From Shewanella algidipiscicola (GTDB taxonomy: Bacteria; Pseudomonadota; Gammaproteobacteria; Enterobacterales; Shewanellaceae), in contig NZ_QPQT01000014.1 in NCBI RefSeq assembly GCF_003605125.1, forward strand, positions 59,623 to 123,622: a DNA stretch of 64,000 nt, read 5' to 3'. The notes under the pieces were generated by a model. The model was not told the DNA's origin and did no database searches. It saw only the letters and a program-made list of their open reading frames with translations. Made by a program: the position numbers and the translations under genes. Position 1 is the first letter of the stretch, and each line of letters opens with the position of its first letter. Positions 1 through 8,900 of this stretch are shown here, in pieces.

Positions 1-1
1 G

Positions 2-48
2 CCCTAGAGGGGAATATCCCTCTAGGGTAACGCTGGGTCAATCCCAGC
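2..48 (+). promoter_or_regulatory. Two tandem hairpins upstream of the molybdoenzyme operon
   Basis: Positions 2-11 and 18-27 form a perfect 10-bp inverted repeat (CCCTAGAGGG / CCCTCTAGGG) with a 6-base loop. Positions 32-37 and 43-48 form a second stem (GCTGGG / CCCAGC). Neither is followed by a T tract, so they do not look like ordinary terminators of an upstream gene. They lie 67 bases before the likely start of the operon and could be a leader RNA structure or the end of something outside the window. I do not recognise a known riboswitch here. Confidence 0.4.
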
Positions 49-114
49 AACATAAAGGCCTTAGGGCTAATAATCATAACCGACCAACGGTCCACATTAT
101 GGTGAGTGATGACG

Positions 115-2316
115 ATGAAAATCAATAGACGCACATTTTTACAAGGAGCCAGTGCCACGGCGGTACTCTCTTCCTTATCAGGGTTAACGCCCGGAATGGC
201 TAATGCTAAAGTTGCTGGAGTCAATTCGGGGCTGCTAGCTAAACGTAATGGCAGAGTCGTTTACCACAGCTGTTTACGCAACTGCGCCGCTCGTTGCCTG
301 CTTAAGTTTAGAGTACAGGATGGCATAATGACCTATGTCACTGGAGCAGAAGAACAAGCGAAAACTGGCAAGGCTCCCTGCCTTAAGGGGCAAAGCTATG
401 TACAGTATACTTACGCCGCCGACCGAATATTACACCCTATGGAGCGAGTGGGTAAAAAAGGCGAAGGCAAATGGCGCCGCATCTCTTGGGAACAAGCCTA
501 TGAGAAAATAGCCAAGCGTTTTAATCAAATAGTTAATGAACATGGTTCCGAAGCCATACTGCCTTACAGTTACTCTGGTAACTATGGTGCCATAGGCATG
601 TCTGCATCGGGCGAGCGTTTTTGGAATCGCATAGGTTCCTCTATTTTAGAACGTAAAGTGTGTACTTACGCCGCCTACGATGGGCTCAAATCGCTTTATG
701 GTACCTTTCTCGGTCCCGATCCTGAAGATGTCTTACTTAGCGATGTCTACTTAACTTGGGGTCACGATGAAGTCGTTTCTAACACCATCGCCATCAAGTT
801 AATTAACCAAGCACGCGATCGTGGTACCAAACTACTCGCAGTAAACCCACAACGTACCCCACTCTGTTCTCAAGCCGATATATACCTACAACCACGCCCG
901 AGTACCGACGTACAACTGTGTGCGGGCATTATTAAATACCTAGTTGAAAAAGATCTCGTAAACCACGAGTTCATCTCCGAGCAGACCGTAGGGTATGACG
1001 AGCTCCTCAAGCGACTCGATGAAATCAGCTATGACGAAATCGAAACTATTACTGGTGTTCCAAGAGATAAGATGTTCGAGTTTGCCCAGGTATTAGGGGA
1101 AAACGAAAAAACCATGCTACGGATGGGATATGGTTTCCAACGTAACTTTAATGGTGCCAGAATGTCACGGGCGGTCGCCATGTTACAAGCCGTGACCGGT
1201 AACTTTGGTAAACGAGGCAACGGCCTTATCTACGATAATGTTCATGCCGGTGGTGGGTTAAATCAATATCAGGCCAGCGGTAAATATATGCGCAAAAATC
1301 CAGATGCGCAGCGGATCAATATGACTGAGTTGGCTAAAGCGCTACATCCTAGTCATCCCACCAGCCACGATAAACCGAGTAAGCCGATCCATGGGATGAT
1401 CATTTATAACGGCAATCCTGTGGTAGTGGCTCCCGATACCAACGCCGTCCTCGATGGCATGAAACGCGAAGATCTGTTTGTCGTCGGCCACGATATGGTC
1501 ATGACTGACTCACTTCAATACTGTGACATCATTGTTCCTGCCGCGAGCCAGTTTGAGACCGAAGATATCGTCGGTGATTACCACGGCTATTATGTTCAAG
1601 TCTGCCAAAAAGTGATTGAACCACTGGGCGAATCTAAATGTAACTGGACCTTTTTTCGCGAGCTAGGACAAGCGATGGGCTTTAAAGATGAAGCGTTTCA
1701 AGCCAGTAATGATGACATCATCAAAGAACTCCTCGACACCGACTCGCCCTATTATAAAGGGGTCAATTATGAGCGTTTGATGAAAGAAAAGTATATCAAA
1801 CTCGATGTACCTCAACCTGTCTTGGCTGATGGGAAATACGATACACCCAGTGGCAAAATAGAGTTCAGCTCTAAGCTCATGGCCGACGCAGGATTTCATC
1901 CGGTACTCGACTGGGGGTTACCAGAGGATGAGATGGAACCAAGAGAGCGTGACCTCCCCTTTAGATTACTCTCATCTGGCGTTCCTCAACGCGTTAACAG
2001 CTCTTTTTATAACGTTAAATATATTCGTGCCATTCCCGCTTATTACGTCAAAATCCACCCTAAAGATGCGCAGCAATATGAGATCAAGCATAACGACAGA
2101 GTCACACTGAGTAACCATAGAGGCGAAGCCAAATTTGTCGCTATGGTCACCACAGGCGTACCACAAGGCTCGTTAATGACCCCCAAATGCAATTGGCTCA
2201 GGCTCAATCCTAATGGGACTGACGGTTGCACAAATTCGTTAACGACAGACAAATTAACCGATATGGGCGGCTGCTCAGCCTATCATTCAACCCGCGTGGC
2301 ACTGGCTAAAGCCTGA
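115..2316 (+). CDS. Tat-exported molybdopterin oxidoreductase, DMSO reductase (DmsA-like) family
   Basis: Catalytic subunit of a periplasmic, membrane-attached molybdenum enzyme of the DMSO reductase family, binding bis-molybdopterin guanine dinucleotide and one 4Fe-4S cluster. I start it at ATG 115 (733 aa) because GGTGAG lies 8 bases upstream; GTG 106 and ATG 109 are in frame. The twin-arginine signal is NRRTFLQ at residues 4-10, with probable cleavage near residue 31. Cluster ligands C53, C57, C61 and C89 follow C-x3-C-x3-C-x27-C, and the following GEGKWRRISWEQA is typical of DmsA. Where E. coli DmsA has its Mo-ligand serine, my by-eye alignment places C183 (VCTYAAYDG). It is shorter than E. 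coli DmsA (about 814 aa). The downstream genes supply the electron-transfer subunit, chaperone and membrane anchor. The substrate is not identifiable; DMSO, another S/N oxide, a sulfur compound or formate-type chemistry are all possible. Confidence 0.85.
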   Translation: MKINRRTFLQGASATAVLSSLSGLTPGMANAKVAGVNSGLLAKRNGRVVYHSCLRNCAARCLLKFRVQDGIMTYVTGAEEQAKTGKAPCLKGQSYVQYTYAADRILHPMERVGKKGEGKWRRISWEQAYEKIAKRFNQIVNEHGSEAILPYSYSGNYGAIGMSASGERFWNRIGSSILERKVCTYAAYDGLKSLYGTFLGPDPEDVLLSDVYLTWGHDEVVSNTIAIKLINQARDRGTKLLAVNPQRTPLCSQADIYLQPRPSTDVQLCAGIIKYLVEKDLVNHEFISEQTVGYDELLKRLDEISYDEIETITGVPRDKMFEFAQVLGENEKTMLRMGYGFQRNFNGARMSRAVAMLQAVTGNFGKRGNGLIYDNVHAGGGLNQYQASGKYMRKNPDAQRINMTELAKALHPSHPTSHDKPSKPIHGMIIYNGNPVVVAPDTNAVLDGMKREDLFVVGHDMVMTDSLQYCDIIVPAASQFETEDIVGDYHGYYVQVCQKVIEPLGESKCNWTFFRELGQAMGFKDEAFQASNDDIIKELLDTDSPYYKGVNYERLMKEKYIKLDVPQPVLADGKYDTPSGKIEFSSKLMADAGFHPVLDWGLPEDEMEPRERDLPFRLLSSGVPQRVNSSFYNVKYIRAIPAYYVKIHPKDAQQYEIKHNDRVTLSNHRGEAKFVAMVTTGVPQGSLMTPKCNWLRLNPNGTDGCTNSLTTDKLTDMGGCSAYHSTRVALAKA

Positions 2317-2327
2317 AGGAGATCCTC

Positions 2328-2876
2328 ATGAAAAACAAACATCAACTCGGATTTGTCTTCAGACAAGAAAATTGTGTCGGTTGCCAAGCCTGCACCATCG
2401 CTTGCCAGATCCATAATGAGCTGCCTGAAGATGTCCGCTTTCGTAAAGTAGACCGCTTTGAAGTTAAGCGAGATGACGACATGGTCGATGTCTGGCTAAG
2501 CCATTCTTGCATGCATTGTGGGAATCCTGCCTGCCTAATGGTTTGTCCATCCCAAGCATATACCATCCGCAATGACGGATTAGTGGTACTCGATAGAGAG
2601 AAATGTACCGGCTGTGGTTTATGCATCAATGCCTGCCCGTATGATGCCGTTGTCATGCTAAAGACCGATGGAAAAGCCGCTAAATGTAACATGTGTATCG
2701 AGCTTATCGATCAAGGGCTTAAACCAGCATGTGTCGATGGCTGCCCAGTAAAATGCCTCGATACAGACAGAATAGAACAACTGTTAACCCAGAGCCACAC
2801 CGTCAGTAAAGAGGGCATCGGTTATGGGCACTGCATTACCAAACCCAATATGGTGATCGTCAAGGAGCGGCTATGA
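2328..2876 (+). CDS. Four-cluster 4Fe-4S electron-transfer subunit (DmsB-like)
   Basis: Electron-transfer partner of the preceding molybdoenzyme, carrying electrons between the cytochrome b and the catalytic subunit at the periplasmic face. The 182 aa contain four cysteine groups typical of DmsB/PsrB/FdnH proteins: CVGCQACTIAC near the N-terminus, CMHCGNPACLMVC, CTGCGLCINAC, and CNMC paired with CVDGCPVKC. It has no signal peptide, as expected for a subunit co-exported with its Tat-bearing partner. It is a little shorter than E. coli DmsB (about 205 aa) and lacks the C-terminal transmembrane anchor of FdnH. A strong ribosome site (AAGGAG) lies 6 bases before the ATG, 11 bases after the upstream stop. 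Confidence 0.9.
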   Translation: MKNKHQLGFVFRQENCVGCQACTIACQIHNELPEDVRFRKVDRFEVKRDDDMVDVWLSHSCMHCGNPACLMVCPSQAYTIRNDGLVVLDREKCTGCGLCINACPYDAVVMLKTDGKAAKCNMCIELIDQGLKPACVDGCPVKCLDTDRIEQLLTQSHTVSKEGIGYGHCITKPNMVIVKERL

Positions 2877-3505
2877 CAAAGCTTGAATTTGGCCCCGTAG
2901 CCCTTGGGTATCACGCACTCAAAGGAATGCTATTTACGCCAGCAAGCGATGAATCGCTGCAACAGCTCATCAACTGGCTGGAGTCACAGCCACGTTATGG
3001 CGAACTACTTAATGAAGCTCGGCAATGGCACGGATCGTCGTTAGAGTTGGAATGTGACTTTAATCGGATGTGCATCGGTCCTACCAAGTTGCTAGTGCCA
3101 CCGTATGAGTCGGTCTATCGTGATTATGGCAGGCAAATTCATACCGAACGCACCGTAGCCGTAGCCGATTTTTATCAACAGTTAGGCCTCATTCCCGACT
3201 CTGGATTTAACGAGCCGGCAGATTATATCGGCAATGAACTGGAGTTTCTCTTCTGCGCCGAGGCCATGAGCTACCAACAAGTACAGCAAGATCCACAGGC
3301 TGCAGCCGAGCTGACGCTGTTAGCCCAGACGTTTTTACAACATCACTTAGGCACTTGGTATCAAGACTTTACCACTGGCATGTCTAAACATGCTCGGTTG
3401 AAGTTTTGGACTTGTTACGCCCAAGTCTTGGAGGATTTTCTTGCTGACAGACTGGGGACGCTCGAGATCAATAACCCAATTAAAAAGTGTCACTTAGATG
3501 CTTAA
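2873..3505 (+). CDS. TorD/DmsD-family molybdoenzyme maturation chaperone
   Basis: Cytoplasmic chaperone expected to bind the Tat signal of the catalytic subunit and hold it for cofactor insertion before export. It is 210 aa, all-helical in appearance, with the family's pattern of a P-PYESVY stretch around residue 75 and a late GNELEFLFCAEAM plus TWYQDF region, which resemble the TorD/DmsD/NarJ superfamily. The start ATG overlaps the stop of the Fe-S subunit gene (ATGA), indicating translational coupling. Family-level identification is good; the specific partner is inferred from position. Confidence 0.85.
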   Translation: MTKLEFGPVALGYHALKGMLFTPASDESLQQLINWLESQPRYGELLNEARQWHGSSLELECDFNRMCIGPTKLLVPPYESVYRDYGRQIHTERTVAVADFYQQLGLIPDSGFNEPADYIGNELEFLFCAEAMSYQQVQQDPQAAAELTLLAQTFLQHHLGTWYQDFTTGMSKHARLKFWTCYAQVLEDFLADRLGTLEINNPIKKCHLDA

Positions 3506-3514
3506 GGATTTGAA

Positions 3515-4486
3515 ATGAAAATGATAACTGCTGTTATCGCTGGAGTGATGGCATTTATGTGCAGCTTTCACTTACTGGCAGCCGACACTCTGATACCTGA
3601 GCCACAACAATGGCAACCGATACAAATAGAAGTTGTTCAGGGAGATATCCCCGAACTCAGGGGGATGCCGTTACAGGCTCAGTTTCCCGCACCACAACCT
3701 TCGGTCAACCAAGAATACATAGAGATCCTCAGCCCTGCTTCATTCTGGGCCGATCTACTAAATTATGGCTTTTTCGGCATGATCGCCTTACTCGCGCTTT
3801 TTGTTGTCATCAATGGTAAAGCCAAACTCAACCAAGGCTTTTCTGGTAAAAAAGTCGACCGCTGGAGCGGTATGGATGTTCTCGTACATTGGGTCGGAGC
3901 AATTGCCTGCCTAGCACTGGTTATCACAGGTCTCATCATGACCGCCGGCCGCTTTTGGTTAGCCCCCAATATGGGGGCTTACCAATGGTTCGGCTTTATC
4001 GATACCTCTGTTGCTCTACATAATCTGATGGCATTTCCCTTCATGCTTGGCTGGGCAGTCATGGTGATAAAGTGGGCTAAAAAACAGTTACCCGAAGCCT
4101 GTGATATCGGCTGGCTTAAAGCAGTTGGTGGCTACCTCAATTTTGGGCCCTTTAAAGGTAAACACCCGGATGCCGGTTTCGCTAACGCGGGGGAAAAACT
4201 GTGGTTCTGGTGCTTCACCCTCTTTGGTGCATTAATGGTTGGCTCAGGCTTAATCTTGATGTTCCCAAGCTTAGTGGCCACTAAAGATGGTGCAAATTTG
4301 GCGCTCATCCTACACCTTGTGAGTGCCTTTGTGCTCGGCGCCTTCACTGTCGTTCATATCTATATGGCCACCGTCATATCTGAAGGCGGTATGGAATGCA
4401 TGCTCAGCGGTCAATGTGACGAAAACTGGGCAAAACAGCACCATAACCTTTGGTTCAACGAACTCAAAAAATCAAGCAAAGTGTAA
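3515..4486 (+). CDS. Dihaem cytochrome b membrane subunit, FdnI/FdhC-like (formate dehydrogenase gamma type)
   Basis: Inner-membrane quinone-reactive subunit of the molybdoenzyme. The 323 aa begin with a signal peptide (to about residue 23), then a periplasmic stretch rich in Pro/Gln, then hydrophobic segments around 78-100, 121-145, 165-187, 229-253 and 262-288. Histidines H125, H169, H267 and H281 sit in membrane segments; the 14-residue spacing of the last two matches the haem ligands H155/H169 of E. coli FdnI. This is not the NrfD/DmsC-type anchor normally paired with DmsA, so the complex mixes a DmsA-like catalytic unit with a formate-dehydrogenase-type haem b anchor. AAGGA lies 9 bases before the start; the upstream gap is 9 bp. 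Confidence 0.85.
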   Translation: MKMITAVIAGVMAFMCSFHLLAADTLIPEPQQWQPIQIEVVQGDIPELRGMPLQAQFPAPQPSVNQEYIEILSPASFWADLLNYGFFGMIALLALFVVINGKAKLNQGFSGKKVDRWSGMDVLVHWVGAIACLALVITGLIMTAGRFWLAPNMGAYQWFGFIDTSVALHNLMAFPFMLGWAVMVIKWAKKQLPEACDIGWLKAVGGYLNFGPFKGKHPDAGFANAGEKLWFWCFTLFGALMVGSGLILMFPSLVATKDGANLALILHLVSAFVLGAFTVVHIYMATVISEGGMECMLSGQCDENWAKQHHNLWFNELKKSSKV

Positions 4487-4497
4487 AACGATCTCGA

Positions 4498-4521
4498 GGC
4501 TTGGTGCATTAGCGCCGAGCC
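4498..4521 (+). terminator. Hairpin after the molybdoenzyme operon
   Basis: A 10-bp stem (4498-4507 with 4512-4521, two G-T pairs in RNA) closes a 4-base loop just after the cytochrome b stop. Only a weak pyrimidine run (CTTCCCCCTT) follows, so it may be a weak terminator or an mRNA-end hairpin separating the porin gene. Confidence 0.45.
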
Positions 4522-4617
4522 CTTCCCCCTTACAACCCATGTATGCAATGACTTGCTTAACGACCCTTAACATTAAGAGGTTGGCGGCTTCTTGCATACA
4601 AAAAATGGTCTACCACA

Positions 4618-5706
4618 ATGAACATAAACCTTACTCTGCACCAAGGCACTCTCATTTTTGTAATGGGACTGTGTACCACATCGGCTTATGCAACGGAAAA
4701 CAATACGTTGACGTCACAAGTTGAGGCGCTTAATCAACGTATCGCCCAACTTGAGCAACCTAAAAACCCGTCACAATTTAAAAACAGTCAAATCAGCCTC
4801 TACGGCTCTATTCGCCCAACCTTGAGCTATCTTGATGACAATGATGAACATACTTGGGATGTGCGCGATGCGCTATCTCGAATCGGTGTCAAAGCCAGCA
4901 CAGCATTCGCCGACGGCTGGACAGCGATTGCACTAGGTGAATGGAGTATAGATATCGCCAATTCAGGCGACTTTGGTAATGCCCGGCAGGCTTATGCCGC
5001 AATCTCTTCACCATATGGCCAAGTGGCTATTGGCAAGCAGCGACCAGCGCAATACACCTTAGTTGCCGAATATGTGGACATTTTTAACCATGGCAACAGT
5101 CCCTATGCGTATGATCACGAAAGTCCATTTTTTGTCGATAATTTTGTGACTTATCAATTAATCACGGGTGATTTTACCTGGATGGCAGGCGCTCAAATTG
5201 ACGAAGACAGAGGCGATGCAAATGCCGATATGATTAACATTGGGTTGGGTTATGACGTTGGGGCATTACACCTAGGGGTAGGCTATGTCACCCAAGATAC
5301 CTTAATTAATGATCAGGTTGATGGCGATAACCAAACCCTTGGCGCTGTCGCTGCTTATACCTTCGACAACGGCTTATATCTGGCCGTCAGCTATCAAGAT
5401 AAGCAGTATAACCTCGACAACCAAGCCCTTAACGCCGACCGAAGTGGTAGCACATTAGATACCGCACTAGCTTATCCACTGAACGATGAATACCAAATTA
5501 AATTGGGGTATTTTCAGTTTAAAGATGGCATCGATGGTAACCACTCTGCAAACTACAATGGCTTCAACTCCACACTAGAGTGGAATCCGCTCGATAACGT
5601 GCGCGTGCACTTAGAGTATCTCAATAAACAGATCGAAAATGGTCAAGACGATCAAGCTGTCACAATCGGCTTTAGATACGACTTCAACCTCACCTGGCAA
5701 GGTTAA
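4618..5706 (+). CDS. Coiled-coil trimeric porin
   Basis: Outer-membrane general porin, probably a 16-stranded barrel admitting small solutes. The 362 aa start with a signal peptide (cleavage near TSAYA-TE, residue 25), then a short coiled coil (VEALNQRIAQLEQ, about residues 35-47), then a barrel domain opening with QISLYGSIRPTLSY and containing the DVRDALSRIGVKAS and GNARQAYAAI-S--GQVAIGKQ segments seen in Gram-negative porins. The last residues are TIGFRYDFNLTWQG, so the usual terminal aromatic is displaced by a few residues. It lies 131 bp after the molybdoenzyme genes, beyond a hairpin, in the same direction; a functional link (substrate entry) is possible but unproven. Confidence 0.8.
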   Translation: MNINLTLHQGTLIFVMGLCTTSAYATENNTLTSQVEALNQRIAQLEQPKNPSQFKNSQISLYGSIRPTLSYLDDNDEHTWDVRDALSRIGVKASTAFADGWTAIALGEWSIDIANSGDFGNARQAYAAISSPYGQVAIGKQRPAQYTLVAEYVDIFNHGNSPYAYDHESPFFVDNFVTYQLITGDFTWMAGAQIDEDRGDANADMINIGLGYDVGALHLGVGYVTQDTLINDQVDGDNQTLGAVAAYTFDNGLYLAVSYQDKQYNLDNQALNADRSGSTLDTALAYPLNDEYQIKLGYFQFKDGIDGNHSANYNGFNSTLEWNPLDNVRVHLEYLNKQIENGQDDQAVTIGFRYDFNLTWQG

Positions 5707-5733
5707 TTTAGCCCTTTTCTATTAATACTCATC

Positions 5734-5758
5734 AAAGAGGCCGATCGCCAGCCTCTTT
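5734..5758 (+). terminator. Hairpin after the porin gene
   Basis: Perfect 8-bp stem AAAGAGGC / GCCTCTTT (5734-5741, 5751-5758) with a 9-base loop, 28 bases after the porin stop. The stem itself ends in TTT, followed by CGCTT. Confidence 0.6.
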
Positions 5759-5822
5759 CGCTTAAGCAACGTAATGCTAAGGCTTAGCATCAACAACTGT
5801 CACAAAAAAAACATGTAACGCT

Positions 5823-5851
5823 TTGTTATTTATAGGGTAACAATGTAAAAT
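5823..5851 (+). promoter_or_regulatory. Probable sigma-70 promoter of the 1186-aa gene
   Basis: TTGTTA (5823-5828) and TAAAAT (5846-5851) are separated by 17 bases and lie 55 bases before the ATG at 5906. Match is by eye. Confidence 0.45.
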
Positions 5852-5905
5852 CACTTCTTTACTCCGCTAAATTTTCCAACTTATTTCATTGAACAAGGCG
5901 TTAGA

Positions 5906-8900
5906 ATGGACTCATTTCCAAAATCTCAGATCATCGAATTTGATCGCACTAGCATCAACAGTATCGAGCAAGCATTAACTGAGTATCAAGTCAGGCTAGA
6001 TGCGCATCAAGCCTTTAACGATGGCCATTTTGATATCGCCTTCATGGATATCAGCTGTGGCCATAGACAACACCTGCAACTGGCAGATACGGCCCATGCC
6101 GCTTTAGTCATCAAAGCCCTCAATTTGACGCCTGATGGCGGCTATAACTTACAAGATATCGTCAGTGAAGAGAGCAGCCTGTATATTTCAGAAGCCATTC
6201 TATTCGGCCTCGCCCTCGAACATGACGCTCTTAAGCCGCAACTGCGCCGAACCGCGCAAGCCATAGTTGATTATGCGCGTTATGAGAATGACACCAGCGA
6301 AATGTGGGTCGATGATATGCGTGTCTTTGGCGCCGAAGCGCTATATATGTTGGCCCAACAAGATGCCGAAGACGCGGTTTATCTGGCACAATTTTTTATT
6401 CCCTATTGGGACGATGAGCACGCTACCGGTTATGAACACATGCTGCTCAGCCTTGTCAAGCAGCATGGCTGGTGCGAGGCTATGATGAAAGCATTCATTT
6501 GGTGTGACAATACCGCCTTCCGCTTTGCCTTCTACGGTAGTCACTGGGAGGCCACATCTGCGCAATATGAACCGCTAGGGGTATACCTGCAGCAAAATCC
6601 ACAACACTACCCGCGCTTTATTGAATTAATTAAACAACGCTTTGCCGCGCAACCTATGCTTGCCTACTGCGAAAGTGAAGATCTCGACAGCCAAAATCCG
6701 ATCTTGGCCATCTACCAAACTCTGTTCCCCGAGTTTTGTAGTTGGGAGGAGGATGAAAACGACATTGAGCTCGGACGTCACTTTATCCATGATAGCCTCG
6801 AGAATGAGGCAATGGATCTACAGCTTCAGTTACAAAACGAGCTCGACGGCCCACTGATGGTCTACGCCCAGAGTGTGTATCAACAACAGCAAGATGAACG
6901 TCTTTATGATGCCCGCAAGGAAGCACGGCAAGCGGAAATGGGCGGCATTCATATGTTAACCGACTTCATTGCCACCTTAGATAATGGCGAAGCCATACTG
7001 GAATATGTGGTACTCAATAAGCAGCCGAGTGTCCTTGATAGCCTTGCCCCCTTCGATATTTGGACACATTGTAAAACCCATGCACCGTCATTATACGATG
7101 CCATGGATGACGCCTGTTGGAATAGAGGCAGTCTGGAAAATCTGCGTGAAAACTTGCACGAGGTATTACGCTACCCCGCCAACGATCTACTCGAAGAGGA
7201 AGATACTTTCGTTAGGGTTGAATTCGAACATGGCCTCTTGTCAAAAGCCTTTGTTACCCCAGATAAAAACAGTGTCGACCACGTTAAGTCGGCTCATATC
7301 ATGCTGAGATTTATTGATATTTTTTACCACTTGTTAGGCCAACAGCCCCTATCTTCCCAGCTGTGTGAAATGCTCACGGGTGAAGGCGGCTACCAGGCCG
7401 TGATGACCACCGAGGCCTATTTTGCCCGCTATGATCCTGACCCCAGCAGCGCACCCGGCGAGCTTAACAAGCACGAAAAACATAAGCTCGAACAGCTTAT
7501 CAATAGCTTTTACGATTTAGATGACCCCGTCACCTCCACTATGTTGCAGCAGGCAGATCAGCTGTTCCGTCAACGCGCATGCTATGACACTAACCTATGG
7601 CATGAGGATAATCTCGGTACCGATGCACTCAAAGCCTACCTGCTAAAGCAAGATAGCGATAAGCAGATTAATGACAGTTATACCGCAGCGCTGCAAGCGG
7701 AATTAACCGGCGTATTCAAGCGCGCGTTAGCCTTACTGCTCGAGCGCGCCGAGATTCAGGGCCAAGGTCATCGTAAAGAGCTAGGATTTACCCCTGCTGA
7801 GCTCGAGCAGGTCAGCCATTTTTTCACAGCCGATGAGGCCGAGCTCAGTCAGCAAGGGATCATCGAACTCTTCGATCAACACCTACACAGAGACGAGGTG
7901 TGCCGCCGATCTGATCTCTACTTCCCTAAGATCAGTGACAAGCAGATCAGCTACCACTGCTTCAAAGACTATGATGATGATTATCAGCGTGTAGCGATTA
8001 TCTGCTTCTGGTTGAAACAGTTGCCAATAGCACAGGCTCATATCGCCGAGCGGTTGTGGCAACTGTTAATCGCCATGGCGCCAATGAAGATGATCCGTCA
8101 CATCAGCCGTCTCTATAGTGAGCATGATTACCGCTTACGGTTTGATAACCCCCTCGATGAGATTAATTTCTATGAGATGCTAAACCACCACGGTATCGCC
8201 GAAGATTATACTTTAGCGTTTCAGGTCGAGCAGTCCATCTACAGCTCACAACGTGAGAACGATTACCTTGCTTTAGTCGAACTGATGCAAGCCACGACCC
8301 TCAGCGCCCAAGCGGATACCAGCATGATGGGCGCAAGACAACGATCCCAAGCACAGGCGTTGCTGCGGGGACTCGATTATACCTATCAAAGCCATAAGCT
8401 GAATTTTCATCAGGATGTCTCGCTCAGATTCCCTGAACTTCCCTTTGCATTAGATGATGATTTTAGACAATGCTTGCGCCACTTTATCGCGCTGAACATC
8501 CAATCGTGGGAGAACGTGATTGCGCACACATTTGCCGCATCGACACTGTTTTTTGGCTTTATCGGCGATACCAATGATTTACCCAAGAAGCTGAGACTGC
8601 CCGTCAAGTTGCATCCACAGGCCGAGATCAGTCAATCTCGCCATTGCGATAACATGAGTTGGATTAATGTCACCATTGCCCAACGTGTTGGCGACGAGTT
8701 GCAACTGTTAGTTGTCGATAAAGCCTCTGCCGCCCAAGAGCAATTCTACTTCGGCGGCCAACTCCTGATCCTTGATAGCAAGGTAGATGCCAGCGCAGTG
8801 CTCCATGCTCTGCATCAGTTACCCGACTTAACACAGCGCCAACACATTATCGACAATACCCTCTGGTCTTACTTACAGGGGGAAACCCCCTATGAGGCGA

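Noticed and set aside
4323..4724. Open frame of about 133 codons spanning the end of the cytochrome b gene and the start of the porin
   Set aside because: It lies in another frame of two well-supported genes and crosses a hairpin; no family resemblance.
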